Source: DASYPP01 sp036006525
GTDB lineage: Bacteria; Gemmatimonadota; Gemmatimonadetes; Gemmatimonadales; GWC2-71-9
Assembly (NCBI GenBank): GCA_036006525.1
Contig: DASYPP010000033.1
Location: 15,617-79,616, forward strand
Reading direction: 5' to 3'
DNA: 64,000 nucleotides
Shown in pieces: positions 9,785 through 17,786 of the stretch (positions are counted from its first letter, which is position 1; the number at the start of each line of letters is the position of its first letter). The translations under genes were made by a program, and so were the position numbers. The notes beneath the pieces were generated by a model. The model worked only from the letters and a program-made list of their open reading frames with translations. It searched no databases and was not told the origin of the DNA.

Positions 9785-11052
9785 GAATACTTGTTGTCGG
9801 TTCGGGCGGACGGGAGCACGCGCTGGGGTGGTCGATCCGACGCGATGCTCCCGATGCTTTTCTGTTCTACGCTCCCGGCAATCCCGGCACCGCCGAGCTG
9901 GGCACCAACGTTCCCGTTGCGGCCCATGACGTCGAGGGCCTGGTCGGGCTGGCCCGGGAACGCGACATCGATCTCACGGTCATCGGCCCCGAAGTCCCCC
10001 TCGCACTGGGCCTGGCCGACCGGCTCCAAGCCGCCGGCCGGCCAGCGTTCGGTCCCACCAGTGCAGCTGCCAGGATTGAAAGCTCCAAGGCATTTGCCAA
10101 GGACCTGATGCGGCGAGCCGGGGTTCCCACCGCCGCAAGCCGCACCTTCCGCACTCTCCCCGCCGCTCTCGCCTACGTCGATCGTCATGCCGAGCCACTG
10201 GTGGTGAAGGCCTCGGGCCTGGCCGCCGGCAAGGGCGCCGTGGTCTGTGCCACCCGGAAGGAGGCCGCTCAGGCCGTGCGGGCAATGCTGGAGGCTCACA
10301 CGCTGGGCGACGCGGGAAACGAGGTAGTGATCGAAGAATTCATGGAAGGGGAAGAGCTTTCGCTCTTCGCCCTCACCAACGGCCGCGACCTGACCCTGCT
10401 TCCGGCCGCGCAGGATCACAAGCGGCTGGAAGAAGGCGACCGGGGGCCCAACACCGGCGGCATGGGCGCGTACTCCCCGGTCTCGCTCGGCACCCCCGCC
10501 CTGCTCGCTCGGGTCACCGCGGAAGTCCTGGAGCCGACGCTCTCCTCCATGGCCGCCGAGGGCAGCCGGTTCGCCGGACTCCTGTACGCGGGACTCATGA
10601 TTGGACGCGATGGAGCGCCCCGCGTCGTGGAGTTCAACTGCCGGTTTGGCGATCCGGAGACCCAGACCATCCTTCCCCTCCTCAAGCCGGGATTGCTGGG
10701 CGCCCTCCACCGGGTGGCTCGCGGGGAATCACCAGGGCCATTGGAACGTCTACCTGGACATACCGTCACAACCGTACTCGCGAGCCGGGGATACCCGGAG
10801 AGCCCGGAGAAAGGCGCGGCCATCACCATCCCCGCCGATCTCGATCGGAACGTCTCGGTGTTTCACGCGGGGACGACGCGAGGCGATGACGGAGTGCTTC
10901 GGGTAGCCGGGGGACGGGTGCTCAACGTCACCGGGACTGGCGCCACCCTCCAGGAAGCCCAGCGGCGGAGCCGGGAAGCAGCAGAACGAATCACGTTTGC
11001 GACCAGGATCTTTCGCCGCGACATCGGTTGGCGGGAAATGGCGCGGACCTAA
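9781..11052 (+). CDS. purD: Phosphoribosylamine--glycine ligase, apparent CTG start
   Basis: 423 aa. It catalyses ATP-dependent formation of GAR in purine synthesis. The conserved PurD N-terminus is (M)-R-I-L-V-V-G-S-G-G-R-E-H, and the codon at the Met position is CTG (9781). There is no in-frame ATG, GTG or TTG close upstream that would not add a long extension inside the peptidase gene. GGAAAGG at 9765-9771 lies 9 nt before CTG, and the CTG overlaps the peptidase stop (CTGA). ATP-grasp features include the K-A-S-G-L-A-A-G-K-G loop and F-N-C-R-F-G-D-P-E-T-Q. The length is family-typical. Confidence 0.95.
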   Translation: MRILVVGSGGREHALGWSIRRDAPDAFLFYAPGNPGTAELGTNVPVAAHDVEGLVGLARERDIDLTVIGPEVPLALGLADRLQAAGRPAFGPTSAAARIESSKAFAKDLMRRAGVPTAASRTFRTLPAALAYVDRHAEPLVVKASGLAAGKGAVVCATRKEAAQAVRAMLEAHTLGDAGNEVVIEEFMEGEELSLFALTNGRDLTLLPAAQDHKRLEEGDRGPNTGGMGAYSPVSLGTPALLARVTAEVLEPTLSSMAAEGSRFAGLLYAGLMIGRDGAPRVVEFNCRFGDPETQTILPLLKPGLLGALHRVARGESPGPLERLPGHTVTTVLASRGYPESPEKGAAITIPADLDRNVSVFHAGTTRGDDGVLRVAGGRVLNVTGTGATLQEAQRRSREAAERITFATRIFRRDIGWREMART

Positions 11053-11068
11053 AGCAAAAGGCGAACAA

Positions 11069-11461
11069 ATGCGCGGCCTCCTCATGGCAGGACTCATGCT
11101 TCTCGTAGTGTCCTGCAGCAGCATGGACAACAACGGCTCGATGGTGCCTGCCCACGACATCACCATTAAGAAGAATGCACTGACCCTGGGAGCCAATGCC
11201 TTCTCACCGGCGAACCTCACCATCTCGCTGGCCCAGAAGACCAAGGTCATCTTTTACAACGGGGATATCACCAGCGGAGGGAGCTACGGCGGATCCAGCG
11301 GGACATCCCATCGGCTGATCACGGATGACGGGACGACCTTCCATTCCAGCACCCTTGCCCCCGGGGATTTCTTCAGCCCCATTTTCCATATTACCGGTAC
11401 CTTTACCTACCACTGCGAGATTCACCCTGCCATGACGGGGACGGTAACGGTCAACCCGTAG
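11069..11461 (+). CDS. Cupredoxin-like (plastocyanin-type) lipoprotein
   Basis: 130 aa. A lipoprotein signal ends in L-V-V-S-C with the lipidated Cys at 16. The rest is one cupredoxin domain with type-1 copper ligands His81, Cys116, His119 and Met122 (C-E-I-H-P-A-M). A small secreted electron carrier or copper-binding protein is likely. The ATG at 11069 is preferred because it directly precedes the signal peptide and follows AAAGGCG; the frame is open further upstream into purD. It is 16 bp after purD and its stop is the first base of a repeat element. Confidence 0.88.
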   Translation: MRGLLMAGLMLLVVSCSSMDNNGSMVPAHDITIKKNALTLGANAFSPANLTISLAQKTKVIFYNGDITSGGSYGGSSGTSHRLITDDGTTFHSSTLAPGDFFSPIFHITGTFTYHCEIHPAMTGTVTVNP

Positions 11462-11543
11462 GGATTGAGGGGATTGAGGGATTGGATGATGATGTAGATT
11501 CAATCCCATCAATCCCCTCATTCCCTTCAATCTTCTCAATCCC
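11461..11543. repeat. Inverted tandem-repeat element, unit ATTGAGGGG
   Basis: Begins on the last base of the lipoprotein stop. The 5' arm (11461-11485) is GGATTGAGG units. The 3' arm (about 11499-11543) has four or five CAATCCC(C)T units, the reverse complement. The mutM TTG start codon follows with no gap, so mutM has no ordinary ribosome site. The same unit recurs at 16991 and 38134. Confidence 0.9.
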
Positions 11544-12368
11544 TTGCCCGAGCTTCCTGAAGTCGAAACCATTGTCCGCGACTTGCGACCCGATGTAGTG
11601 GGGCGGGAGTTTCGCGCGGCCACTCTCAGCCATAGCGATGTGCTGCGCGGGGTCAGCAAGCGGCGGCTGGAGCGGGACCTGCCCGGCAGCCGGGTGGTCG
11701 AGTTGTTCCGCCGAGCCAAGCATGCCGTGTTCGACCTGGGCGACCAGCGCATGATCGTCCAACCCGGCATGACCGGCGGCCTCCTGGTCCATCCCCGGAA
11801 GCCCACCGGTGAGTCGGCCCGGTACAACGTGCTCACAATCCGGATGGACGACGGTCGCTACCTGGTGTACGAGGATGTGCGTCGCCTGGGAACCATCCTG
11901 CTGGTGAATGCCCGGGAATGGGGGCGCTACCACCAGTCCATCGGCCCGGAGCCGCTGGACAGCGACTTCGGTCCCGGGGAATTCGCCGCCACTCTCCGTC
12001 GCACCCGCCAGGCCATCAAGAAAGCGCTGATGGACCAGAAACTCCTGGCCGGGGTGGGGAACATCTACGCCAACGAGGCTCTCTTTGCCGCCGGCATCGA
12101 TCCCTCCCGTCCGGCGACCAGCCTCGACCCGGAGGAGTTCCACCGGCTGTACCTCGAGCTCCGGCGAATCCTGGAGGCTGCCGTCGCCTCCCAGGGCACC
12201 ACGATCCGGGACTACCGCACCGGCACCGGTGAACCGGGCAACTTCCAGCTCGAGCTGCTGGTGTACGGCCGCGAGCACCAGCCCTGCCGCAACTGCGGGA
12301 CCCGGCTGGTTGGGACCCACGATATCGATGCGAGAATTACGGTTTTCTGTTATCGTTGTCAGACGTAG
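11544..12368 (+). CDS. mutM: Formamidopyrimidine-DNA glycosylase
   Basis: 274 aa. It removes oxidised purines (8-oxoG, FaPy) and nicks the AP site. The N-terminus after the TTG start is M-P-E-L-P-E-V-E, so catalytic Pro2 and Glu3 are present. The conserved Lys is Lys59 (R-R-A-K-H), and a C-terminal zinc finger C-x2-C...C-x2-C occupies about 250-272. The TTG is fixed by the need to expose Pro2, although the bases before it are repeat-derived and show no Shine-Dalgarno site. A UvrC-like nuclease gene follows after a repeat region. Confidence 0.95.
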   Translation: MPELPEVETIVRDLRPDVVGREFRAATLSHSDVLRGVSKRRLERDLPGSRVVELFRRAKHAVFDLGDQRMIVQPGMTGGLLVHPRKPTGESARYNVLTIRMDDGRYLVYEDVRRLGTILLVNAREWGRYHQSIGPEPLDSDFGPGEFAATLRRTRQAIKKALMDQKLLAGVGNIYANEALFAAGIDPSRPATSLDPEEFHRLYLELRRILEAAVASQGTTIRDYRTGTGEPGNFQLELLVYGREHQPCRNCGTRLVGTHDIDARITVFCYRCQT

Positions 12369-12660
12369 CGGAGAACGCGGAGAACATATCCTCAGGAAAA
12401 CCCGAAATCGCGCGAAAGCCACGAAAACATAGAACAACGAGAAACAGGTCCTCGCGGAACTCGCGGAAAATTCGCCGAACGCTTCTTGACCACACCAACT
12501 CTAGCTGATAGAAACCATTATTACTTCTGTTATGATTCCAGCACCTGAGCGTTCCGCGTTGGTTCCGCGTGTTCCGCGAGGAGCCGTTGCAGTATCCGCG
12601 GCTTTCGAGGAATTTCGTGTCTTTCGTGAGCAACGCTTCTGAGAAGATCTTCCCGCGTTC
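12369..12660. repeat. Composite inverted repeat region (GCGGAGAAC and CACGAAA units) in a 324-bp gap
   Basis: This fills most of the gene-free stretch 12369-12692. It starts on the base after the mutM stop with two GCGGAGAAC units. CTCGCGGAA units (about 12452-12470) are complementary to three GTTCCGCGT units (about 12551-12580). A CACGAAA/CCCGAAA run (about 12395-12440) has TTTCGTG counterparts (about 12603-12630). The segment AACATATCCTCA...AAATCGCGCGAA recurs at 60733-60766. Nothing else, including a promoter, is recognisable here. Confidence 0.75.
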
Positions 12661-12692
12661 TGTTACCGCTCCCAGCTACTGACCTCGACGCT

Positions 12693-13745
12693 TTGCGAAC
12701 TCGGGTCGGCCAGCTGGCCGAGAACCGGCCGGCGGTCTATCGGATGATCGACCCTGCGGGGCGGGTGATCTACGTCGGGAAGGCCAAGCGGCTCCGTAAT
12801 CGTGTCCTTTCCTATTTCCGGGCCAGCTATCCCGAGGACAAGGCAGCCCGGATCCTGCACGCCGCGAAAACCGTCGAGTGGGATTACGTCCCCAGCGAGT
12901 TCGCCGCCTACCTCACCGAGCTACGCCAGATCCGCCGCTTCCGCCCCCCGCTCAATCACAGCCTGAACCAGATTCGCCGGGTCTCCTTCATCCGGATGTC
13001 GGACGGGCCGGCGCCCCGGCTCTCCTCGGGCAGCAGCGTCGGGACCGGCGAGGTTCGTTGCTTCGGGCCGTTCCAATCGGTCTCCCGAACCCGCGACTCG
13101 GTGCGGACACTCAACGACCTGCTGGGACTCCGGGACTGTGCCATCAACATGCCGATGGTGTTCGCGGGACAGATGGATTTATTCGACCGCCCGCTCAAGG
13201 CGGCCTGCATCCGCCACGAGCTGGGGTTTTGCAGCGGTCCCTGCGCCGGGTTCGTGACTGAACCGGACTACCGGCGTCGGGCGGAAACCGCGGTGGCCTT
13301 CCTGGATTCCCGGGCGATCGCCCCGCTCGACCAGGTGATCGTGAACATGCAGCAGGCATCAGACTCGGCGGAATTCGAGCGGGCCGCCCGCTGGCGCGAG
13401 AAGTTCGAGACCCTGGAATGGCTACTGGCCGCGGCGACCCGGTCACGGGCGGCGCTTGACCTGCTCACCTTCGTGTACCGCGACCCCGGGACCTTTGGCG
13501 ACGACCGCGCCTACGTGATCCGGCGCGGCCTGGTGCGAACCAGCTATCCCTATCCGCTGACGCCGATCGAGATCGATGCGTTCCGATCGGTGGTGACGGC
13601 GGAGTTGGCCGAGCCGGATCCCGGGCTGGAAGCATTGGCGGCGCAGGGAATGGACGAGGTCCTGCTCGTCATGTCCTGGTTCCGCCGCCATCCCGATGCA
13701 TTGCGCCGAACTGTCAAACTCGAGGAGTGGCTCAAGAACCACTAG
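12693..13745 (+). CDS. UvrC-like GIY-YIG endonuclease, short form
   Basis: 350 aa, TTG start. The N-terminal GIY-YIG nuclease domain has P-A-V-Y-R-M (about 13-18), I-Y-V-G-K-A-K (about 25-31), L-R-N-R-V, and a Glu in A-Y-L-T-E-L at the catalytic position. It continues like the UvrC middle region, with L-G-F-C-S-G-P-C-A-G and a UvrB-binding-like helix pair. The RNase-H-like 3'... nuclease half and the HhH domains of full UvrC are absent. Cho-type incision of damaged DNA is the best inference. The neighbouring mutM supports a repair role. Confidence 0.8.
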   Translation: MRTRVGQLAENRPAVYRMIDPAGRVIYVGKAKRLRNRVLSYFRASYPEDKAARILHAAKTVEWDYVPSEFAAYLTELRQIRRFRPPLNHSLNQIRRVSFIRMSDGPAPRLSSGSSVGTGEVRCFGPFQSVSRTRDSVRTLNDLLGLRDCAINMPMVFAGQMDLFDRPLKAACIRHELGFCSGPCAGFVTEPDYRRRAETAVAFLDSRAIAPLDQVIVNMQQASDSAEFERAARWREKFETLEWLLAAATRSRAALDLLTFVYRDPGTFGDDRAYVIRRGLVRTSYPYPLTPIEIDAFRSVVTAELAEPDPGLEALAAQGMDEVLLVMSWFRRHPDALRRTVKLEEWLKNH

Positions 13746-13763
13746 CAGCGTCTCCCCTTCATC

Positions 13764-15881
13764 ATGCGATCACCCGCCATTCTTCTGTTAGGCCTTTCTG
13801 CGGCTCTCCCGCTCCAGGCGCAGGACCGAGCCATCATCGCCCAGCTGGAGACGCTCCGGGACAGCCTGGCCGCCATTGCCGATTCATCCCTCCTCGACCC
13901 GCTGAGCCGGGACCTCGGGCAAGCGGCGCGCCGGCGGCGGCGAGATCCGGTTACCGCCCTGCGTAATGGACTGCTGCTGCTGCGACGGGCCGAGCTCGCC
14001 GATGGGCGGACTTTTTCCGTGGCGCGAGAAGAGCTTGAGCGGGCAGGACGGCTGGAGCCGGCCTGGCCGTACCCCAGGTTTGGGGTCGGGTTGGCGGAGC
14101 TGGGTCGGGGCCGCTGGTTGGCGGCCAATCCGGCCGAGTTGGGCAACCGGGTGGGCTACGGGTCCTACCGGGCGGCCGTTCGCTCGTTCGCGGCGGCGCT
14201 GGCGATGGACCCCGGGTTCGAACCCGCCGGCCCGGTGCTGGCCCGCCTCGCCGCCGAGCTGCGCGATACCGCGATCGTCCGGGAAGCATTGTCCGCGCTG
14301 GTACCGCTCATCGCCGCCGACTCGGTAACACCAGAGTTCCTGCTCAGCGTGGGAAGGCTGGAACGGGACGCCGGAGATTACGCCGCCGCCGTCAACACTT
14401 TCCTGCGATTCAGCAACCGTGGCGGCAAGGCCCCGCTCGCCGACCTCGAGACCGCGCGGAGCCTGCTCGCAATGGGCCAGGCCTCCGGGGAGAGCCTGTA
14501 CTATGCCTCGGCCGCCAGCCGCGATTCCCTGGTCATTGCCGGGTACCGCTCCGACCTCGCTCCGATCGCGGACACCGGTGAGCTGGCCCTTTTCGATCGC
14601 CTGGAGGGTGAGGAGCGCGGCGCCTGGCTCCGGAACTTCTGGCTAGAGCGAGACCGGCGCGATCTTCGGTCTCCCGGGGAGCGGCTCCGGGAGCACTACC
14701 GGCGGCTGTATTACGCCCGCCGCCACTTCGCGCTCCAGGTAAACCGCCGATTCTTCACCAGCGCGGACCTCTTCCGGAATCTCGATCGCGAACTGGATGA
14801 CCGCGGCGTGGTATATGTGAGGCAAGGCGAGCCGGACGAAAGGATCAGCACGCCGATGTTCGGCCTCAATGGCAACGAGACCTGGGTGTACCGGCAGCCC
14901 GCCGGCGACATGGTTCTTCACTTCGGCGCCGGGGGTCTCGGGGACCAGGGCGGAGCTTCCGACGACTACCGCCTGGTTGCCAGCCTGCTTGACCTGTGGC
15001 GGCCGGGTGTGCCGACCGACCTTCTGCTGCTTACGCGGACCCCAGTGTCCGATCTCTACAACCGGATGCTGACGTGGGGACCCTATGGCCAGGTAAGAGC
15101 CAGAGCCCAGGAACGTGAAATGGTCGAGCAAAGCGCGATCACCAGTGTGACCAGTGACGACTATCAACTCCGCTACGCCCATCCGTTGAATGCCGCCGCA
15201 GAACTGCTGGTCATCGGCGAGACCTCGGCTCCCCAGCTGCACGTGGTTTTCGCGGTGTCTCACGACTCAGCTCAGAGAGAACCGGTCCGGATCCGGCTCG
15301 GCCTGTTCGCTGCCGCGATGGAACCAGCCACAACTCTCGATACCACGGTAAACCCCGAGTCCTATTCACCGGCGCTCGATGCTGACCTCGGCCATGTCAT
15401 GTTTCCGGTACCAGCCGGGCGTTGGGAGTATCGCCTTGCCATCGAACGAGGAGATGGGGGGCGGCTGTTCCCAACCGACAGCATCAGGGTAGGAGAACCC
15501 GGCGGCGGCGGCCTGAGCGATCTGGTGCTGGCCGCACCGGAAGCGGGGATTGTATGGCAACCGACTCCCGGTGACTCGGTCGTGTTCAGTCCGGTCCAGG
15601 CCTTCCGGCCTGACCGCAGCATCGAGGTCTATTACGAGGTGTACGGATTGTCTCCGGGACGGCAATACGAAACCAGGATTGCCGTGCTGGAATCTCGGGG
15701 CGGCCGGGAGCGGCCTCGGGTGGAACTCCGGTTCGACGAATCATCGGGCGGCATGGTGAGCCGGCTCCACCGGACGGTTCAGTTGAATGGGCTCCGGAAA
15801 GGAAGCTACTGGCTGGAGGTCAGAGTCCGGGACGAAGGAGGGATTGAACGAAAGGCGCGAACACCATTCCAGATCTTGTAG
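13764..15881 (+). CDS. GWxTD-domain secreted protein
   Basis: 705 aa with a signal peptide (about 1-19, cleavage after L-Q-A-Q). TPR-like helices rich in Ala/Arg/Leu cover about 50-260. A GWxTD domain follows (about 285-420): the A-W-L-R-N-F-W-L-E-R-D entry and the G-V-V-Y-V-R-Q-G-E-P-D core. The C-terminal half is beta-rich. GWxTD proteins are common in Gemmatimonadota, Acidobacteriota and Bacteroidota and have no assigned biochemical role. It starts 18 bp after the UvrC-like gene, so it may be read through from it. Confidence 0.85.
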   Translation: MRSPAILLLGLSAALPLQAQDRAIIAQLETLRDSLAAIADSSLLDPLSRDLGQAARRRRRDPVTALRNGLLLLRRAELADGRTFSVAREELERAGRLEPAWPYPRFGVGLAELGRGRWLAANPAELGNRVGYGSYRAAVRSFAAALAMDPGFEPAGPVLARLAAELRDTAIVREALSALVPLIAADSVTPEFLLSVGRLERDAGDYAAAVNTFLRFSNRGGKAPLADLETARSLLAMGQASGESLYYASAASRDSLVIAGYRSDLAPIADTGELALFDRLEGEERGAWLRNFWLERDRRDLRSPGERLREHYRRLYYARRHFALQVNRRFFTSADLFRNLDRELDDRGVVYVRQGEPDERISTPMFGLNGNETWVYRQPAGDMVLHFGAGGLGDQGGASDDYRLVASLLDLWRPGVPTDLLLLTRTPVSDLYNRMLTWGPYGQVRARAQEREMVEQSAITSVTSDDYQLRYAHPLNAAAELLVIGETSAPQLHVVFAVSHDSAQREPVRIRLGLFAAAMEPATTLDTTVNPESYSPALDADLGHVMFPVPAGRWEYRLAIERGDGGRLFPTDSIRVGEPGGGGLSDLVLAAPEAGIVWQPTPGDSVVFSPVQAFRPDRSIEVYYEVYGLSPGRQYETRIAVLESRGGRERPRVELRFDESSGGMVSRLHRTVQLNGLRKGSYWLEVRVRDEGGIERKARTPFQIL

Positions 15882-15989
15882 CCAGGTAGCGATATGGCTG
15901 GCGGACGATTCCGGCCAAACCGTTACAGGTTGAAACCAACCGAACCCAAGGCTCGTCTGGGAGGCAACTCAAGAAACTGGAGGCAGCAC

Positions 15990-16415
15990 GTGAAGCATTT
16001 TCCCAAGATCCTGACGCTGGCCGCGCTGTTGATTGGAACCCAAGCCGCCCAGGCACAGAACACGCCCCAACCAGTAGACTCGCTCGCACTCGCAAGGCAA
16101 TACACCCAATGGTTTTACGCCGGCATGGCCGACAGCCTTCTGGCCCACTTCGACCCGGCAGACAGCGCCAACCGGGGGAGCGCTGAAGACATCCTGGGAG
16201 CCCTCGACAATTTGACCGCGCGGGCGGGCAACGAGGTCTCGGTGATCGAAGAAAAATTCGTTAAGCGCAACCACCGCACCCAATACTGGCGGACCGCCAA
16301 GTTCGACAACATCGAAGAGCCGATCCTGCTTCGCTGGGTGATCCTGCCTGGTGGGTACATCGGTGGGTTCGGGCTGGGTACGTTGAGCCAGGCGCCGCCG
16401 ATAGACCCGAATTGA
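15990..16415 (+). CDS. Small secreted protein, DUF3887-like
   Basis: 141 aa from the GTG at 15990, chosen because GGAGG lies 6 nt upstream and a signal peptide (K-H-F-P-K-I-L...A-Q-A) begins at once. The frame is open further upstream but that part is basic and non-secretory. The mature part has an A-R-Q-Y-T-x-W-F-Y-A-G-x-x-D-S-L pattern similar to NTF2-like / DUF3887 proteins. Function is unknown. The stop TGA is the first base triplet of the next repeat element. Confidence 0.75.
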   Translation: MKHFPKILTLAALLIGTQAAQAQNTPQPVDSLALARQYTQWFYAGMADSLLAHFDPADSANRGSAEDILGALDNLTARAGNEVSVIEEKFVKRNHRTQYWRTAKFDNIEEPILLRWVILPGGYIGGFGLGTLSQAPPIDPN

Positions 16416-16509
16416 TTTAATGATTGAGAGATTTAGTGATTTAGTGATTGAAAAAGCCTTGCCGGAGCAGTTCAATCGCTAAATCACTAAATCATCAAAT
16501 CACTATATC
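16413..16509. repeat. Inverted tandem-repeat element, unit TTTAGTGA
   Basis: Starts with the stop codon of the small secreted protein. The 5' arm (16413-16451) consists of GATTTA(A/G)TGATT units. The 3' arm (about 16471-16509) is AATCACTAA units, the reverse complement. It ends 2 bp before the stop of the convergent phosphoesterase gene, so it could terminate both transcripts. Confidence 0.9.
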
Positions 16510-16511
16510 GA

Positions 16512-16991
16512 TCAGTCGCCCAGCGTCACAATCCGTCCTCTAGGAGGTATCCCCGCCTCCAGCTCCAGGATTCCTACGGAAGGCCGAAGGTTGAATCGCC
16601 GGTGGCCAGCGCCGCCGGGGTTCATGGCGGTGACGACCAGGTCAACGGTGGTAAGCAGCGGCCGGTGGGTATGGCCGAAGATGATGACCTCGGCAACGGG
16701 ATATGCATCGTGCAGTTGATCGGCGGTGGGCGAGCCGAACTGGTGGCCGTGGATCAGCAGAAATTCGAATCCCTCGATCCTGGTCTCCACCACCTCGGGG
16801 AGTTTGTGCCGAAGATCAAATCCGTCGGTATTGCCGAAGACCGCCGTGACCGGGGCAATCGCCTCCAACTCGGTCAGGATATCCGCGGGTCCCACGTCAC
16901 CAGCATGCAGAATATGATCGACTTCCTTGAAGACCTCGAACACTTGAGGACGCAGCAGTCCGTGGGTGTCGGCTATGATCCCGAGGCGCAT
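16512..16991 (-). CDS. YfcE/MJ0936-family metallophosphoesterase
   Basis: 159 aa. All metal motifs are present: A-D-T-H-G (Asp8, His10), A-G-D-V-G (Asp32), G-N-T-D (Asn54), I-H-G-H (His81, His83) and F-G-H-T-H (His107, His109). Members hydrolyse phosphodiesters in vitro; the physiological substrate is generally unknown. It is the last gene of the minus-strand quinone cluster, separated from ubiX only by a 40-bp repeat, so co-transcription is likely. Confidence 0.9.
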   Translation of the reverse strand: MRLGIIADTHGLLRPQVFEVFKEVDHILHAGDVGPADILTELEAIAPVTAVFGNTDGFDLRHKLPEVVETRIEGFEFLLIHGHQFGSPTADQLHDAYPVAEVIIFGHTHRPLLTTVDLVVTAMNPGGAGHRRFNLRPSVGILELEAGIPPRGRIVTLGD

Positions 16992-17034
16992 TTCAATCCC
17001 TTCAATCCCCTCAGTCCCTTCAATCCCTCAATCA
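16991..17034. repeat. Single-arm tandem repeat, unit TTCAATCCC
   Basis: About five degenerate copies of TTCAATCCC(C), the complement of the unit at 11461 and 38134, with no second arm. It spans from the start codon of the phosphoesterase to the ubiX stop codon (17032-17034), which lies inside the last unit. Confidence 0.8.
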
Positions 17035-17619
17035 CTTGTCTCCCCAGCGTTTGGTGATGTCAATCTCCAGCCCCAGCTGGTCGAGCACCCGCTGCACCAC
17101 GAAGTCCACCAGTTCTTCAACCTTGGTCGGCCGGTGGTAGAGACCGGGCGACGCCGGCAGCACTACCGCTCCGGCCTCGGTGGCGAGGGTGAGATTGCGG
17201 AGGTGTATGAGCGAGAGCGGCGTCTCCCGGATCACCAGCACCAGCTTCCGCCGTTCCTTGAGGGTCACATCGGCGGCGCGCTCCACCAGGGACCGGCTGC
17301 TTCCCTGGGCGACCGCCGACACGGTCCCCATGGAGCAGGGGCAGATCACCATCCCGGAAGTCTTCCGCGACCCGCTGGCCGGTAGTGCGCCCCGGTCAGT
17401 TTCCGGAAACATGGTGATCGAGCCCCACTTTTTTCCGGTCGCAGCCCTCAAAGCCGCTTCGTCCCGGATCGCGCACTCCTCGTCCAGCAGGCGCCACCCA
17501 TGGCTCGACACGACAAGCCAGACCGGCACCTGGTTCCGCGCCAGTACCTCGAGCAGGCGAACGCCGTACGGCGCACCGGACGCGCCGGTGATCGCGAAGA
17601 CCAGGGGCAGCCGCTTCAT
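17032..17619 (-). CDS. ubiX: UbiX-like flavin prenyltransferase
   Basis: 195 aa. It prenylates FMN to give the cofactor used by UbiD decarboxylases. The N-terminus is M-K-R-L-P-L-V-F-A-I-T-G-A-S-G-A, the FMN-binding loop. The central P-C-S-M-G-T segment and the C-terminal P-A-S-P-G-L-Y family region are present. The start at 17619 overlaps the stop of the preceding 56-aa ORF as ATGA. An open frame upstream (to 17715) is proline-rich antisense-like sequence and is not part of UbiX. It pairs with ubiD in the same operon. Confidence 0.93.
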   Translation of the reverse strand: MKRLPLVFAITGASGAPYGVRLLEVLARNQVPVWLVVSSHGWRLLDEECAIRDEAALRAATGKKWGSITMFPETDRGALPASGSRKTSGMVICPCSMGTVSAVAQGSSRSLVERAADVTLKERRKLVLVIRETPLSLIHLRNLTLATEAGAVVLPASPGLYHRPTKVEELVDFVVQRVLDQLGLEIDITKRWGDK

Positions 17620-17786
17620 CGCCCTCGACGGCCGGGACTGGGGAAGTGAGCGGGGTGCTTGGGTCCGGCGGGGGGGCCCGGGCGGCGGCCCGGCTTGCCG
17701 GGTTTTTCGCGCCACACTGGACCAGGTTTCTGGGGGCCGGGCGGCTTGGGCGGCGCTGGCTTTTCAGCCGGATCAGGTTTGGTCAT
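17616..17786 (-). CDS. 56-aa proline-rich basic ORF coupled to ubiD and ubiX
   Basis: I do not recognise this small protein. About 20 of 56 residues are Pro; most of the rest are Lys, Arg, Gly and Ala, with PAPPKPPGPQKP-type runs, one Trp and no hydrophobic segment. Its ATG (17786-17784) overlaps the ubiD stop as ATGA, and its stop (17618-17616) overlaps the ubiX start as ATGA. Precise 4-nt overlaps at both ends argue that it is translated. Without it, ubiD and ubiX would be 163 bp apart with no coupling. It could be a scaffold for the UbiD-UbiX pair, or simply a translational bridge. Confidence 0.6.
   Translation of the reverse strand: MTKPDPAEKPAPPKPPGPQKPGPVWREKPGKPGRRPGPPAGPKHPAHFPSPGRRGR

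Noticed and set aside
17620..17715. Upstream extension of ubiX (M-A-R-K-T-R...)
   Set aside because: It is the out-of-frame reading of the proline-rich 56-aa ORF; UbiX starts naturally at M-K-R-L-P at 17619.
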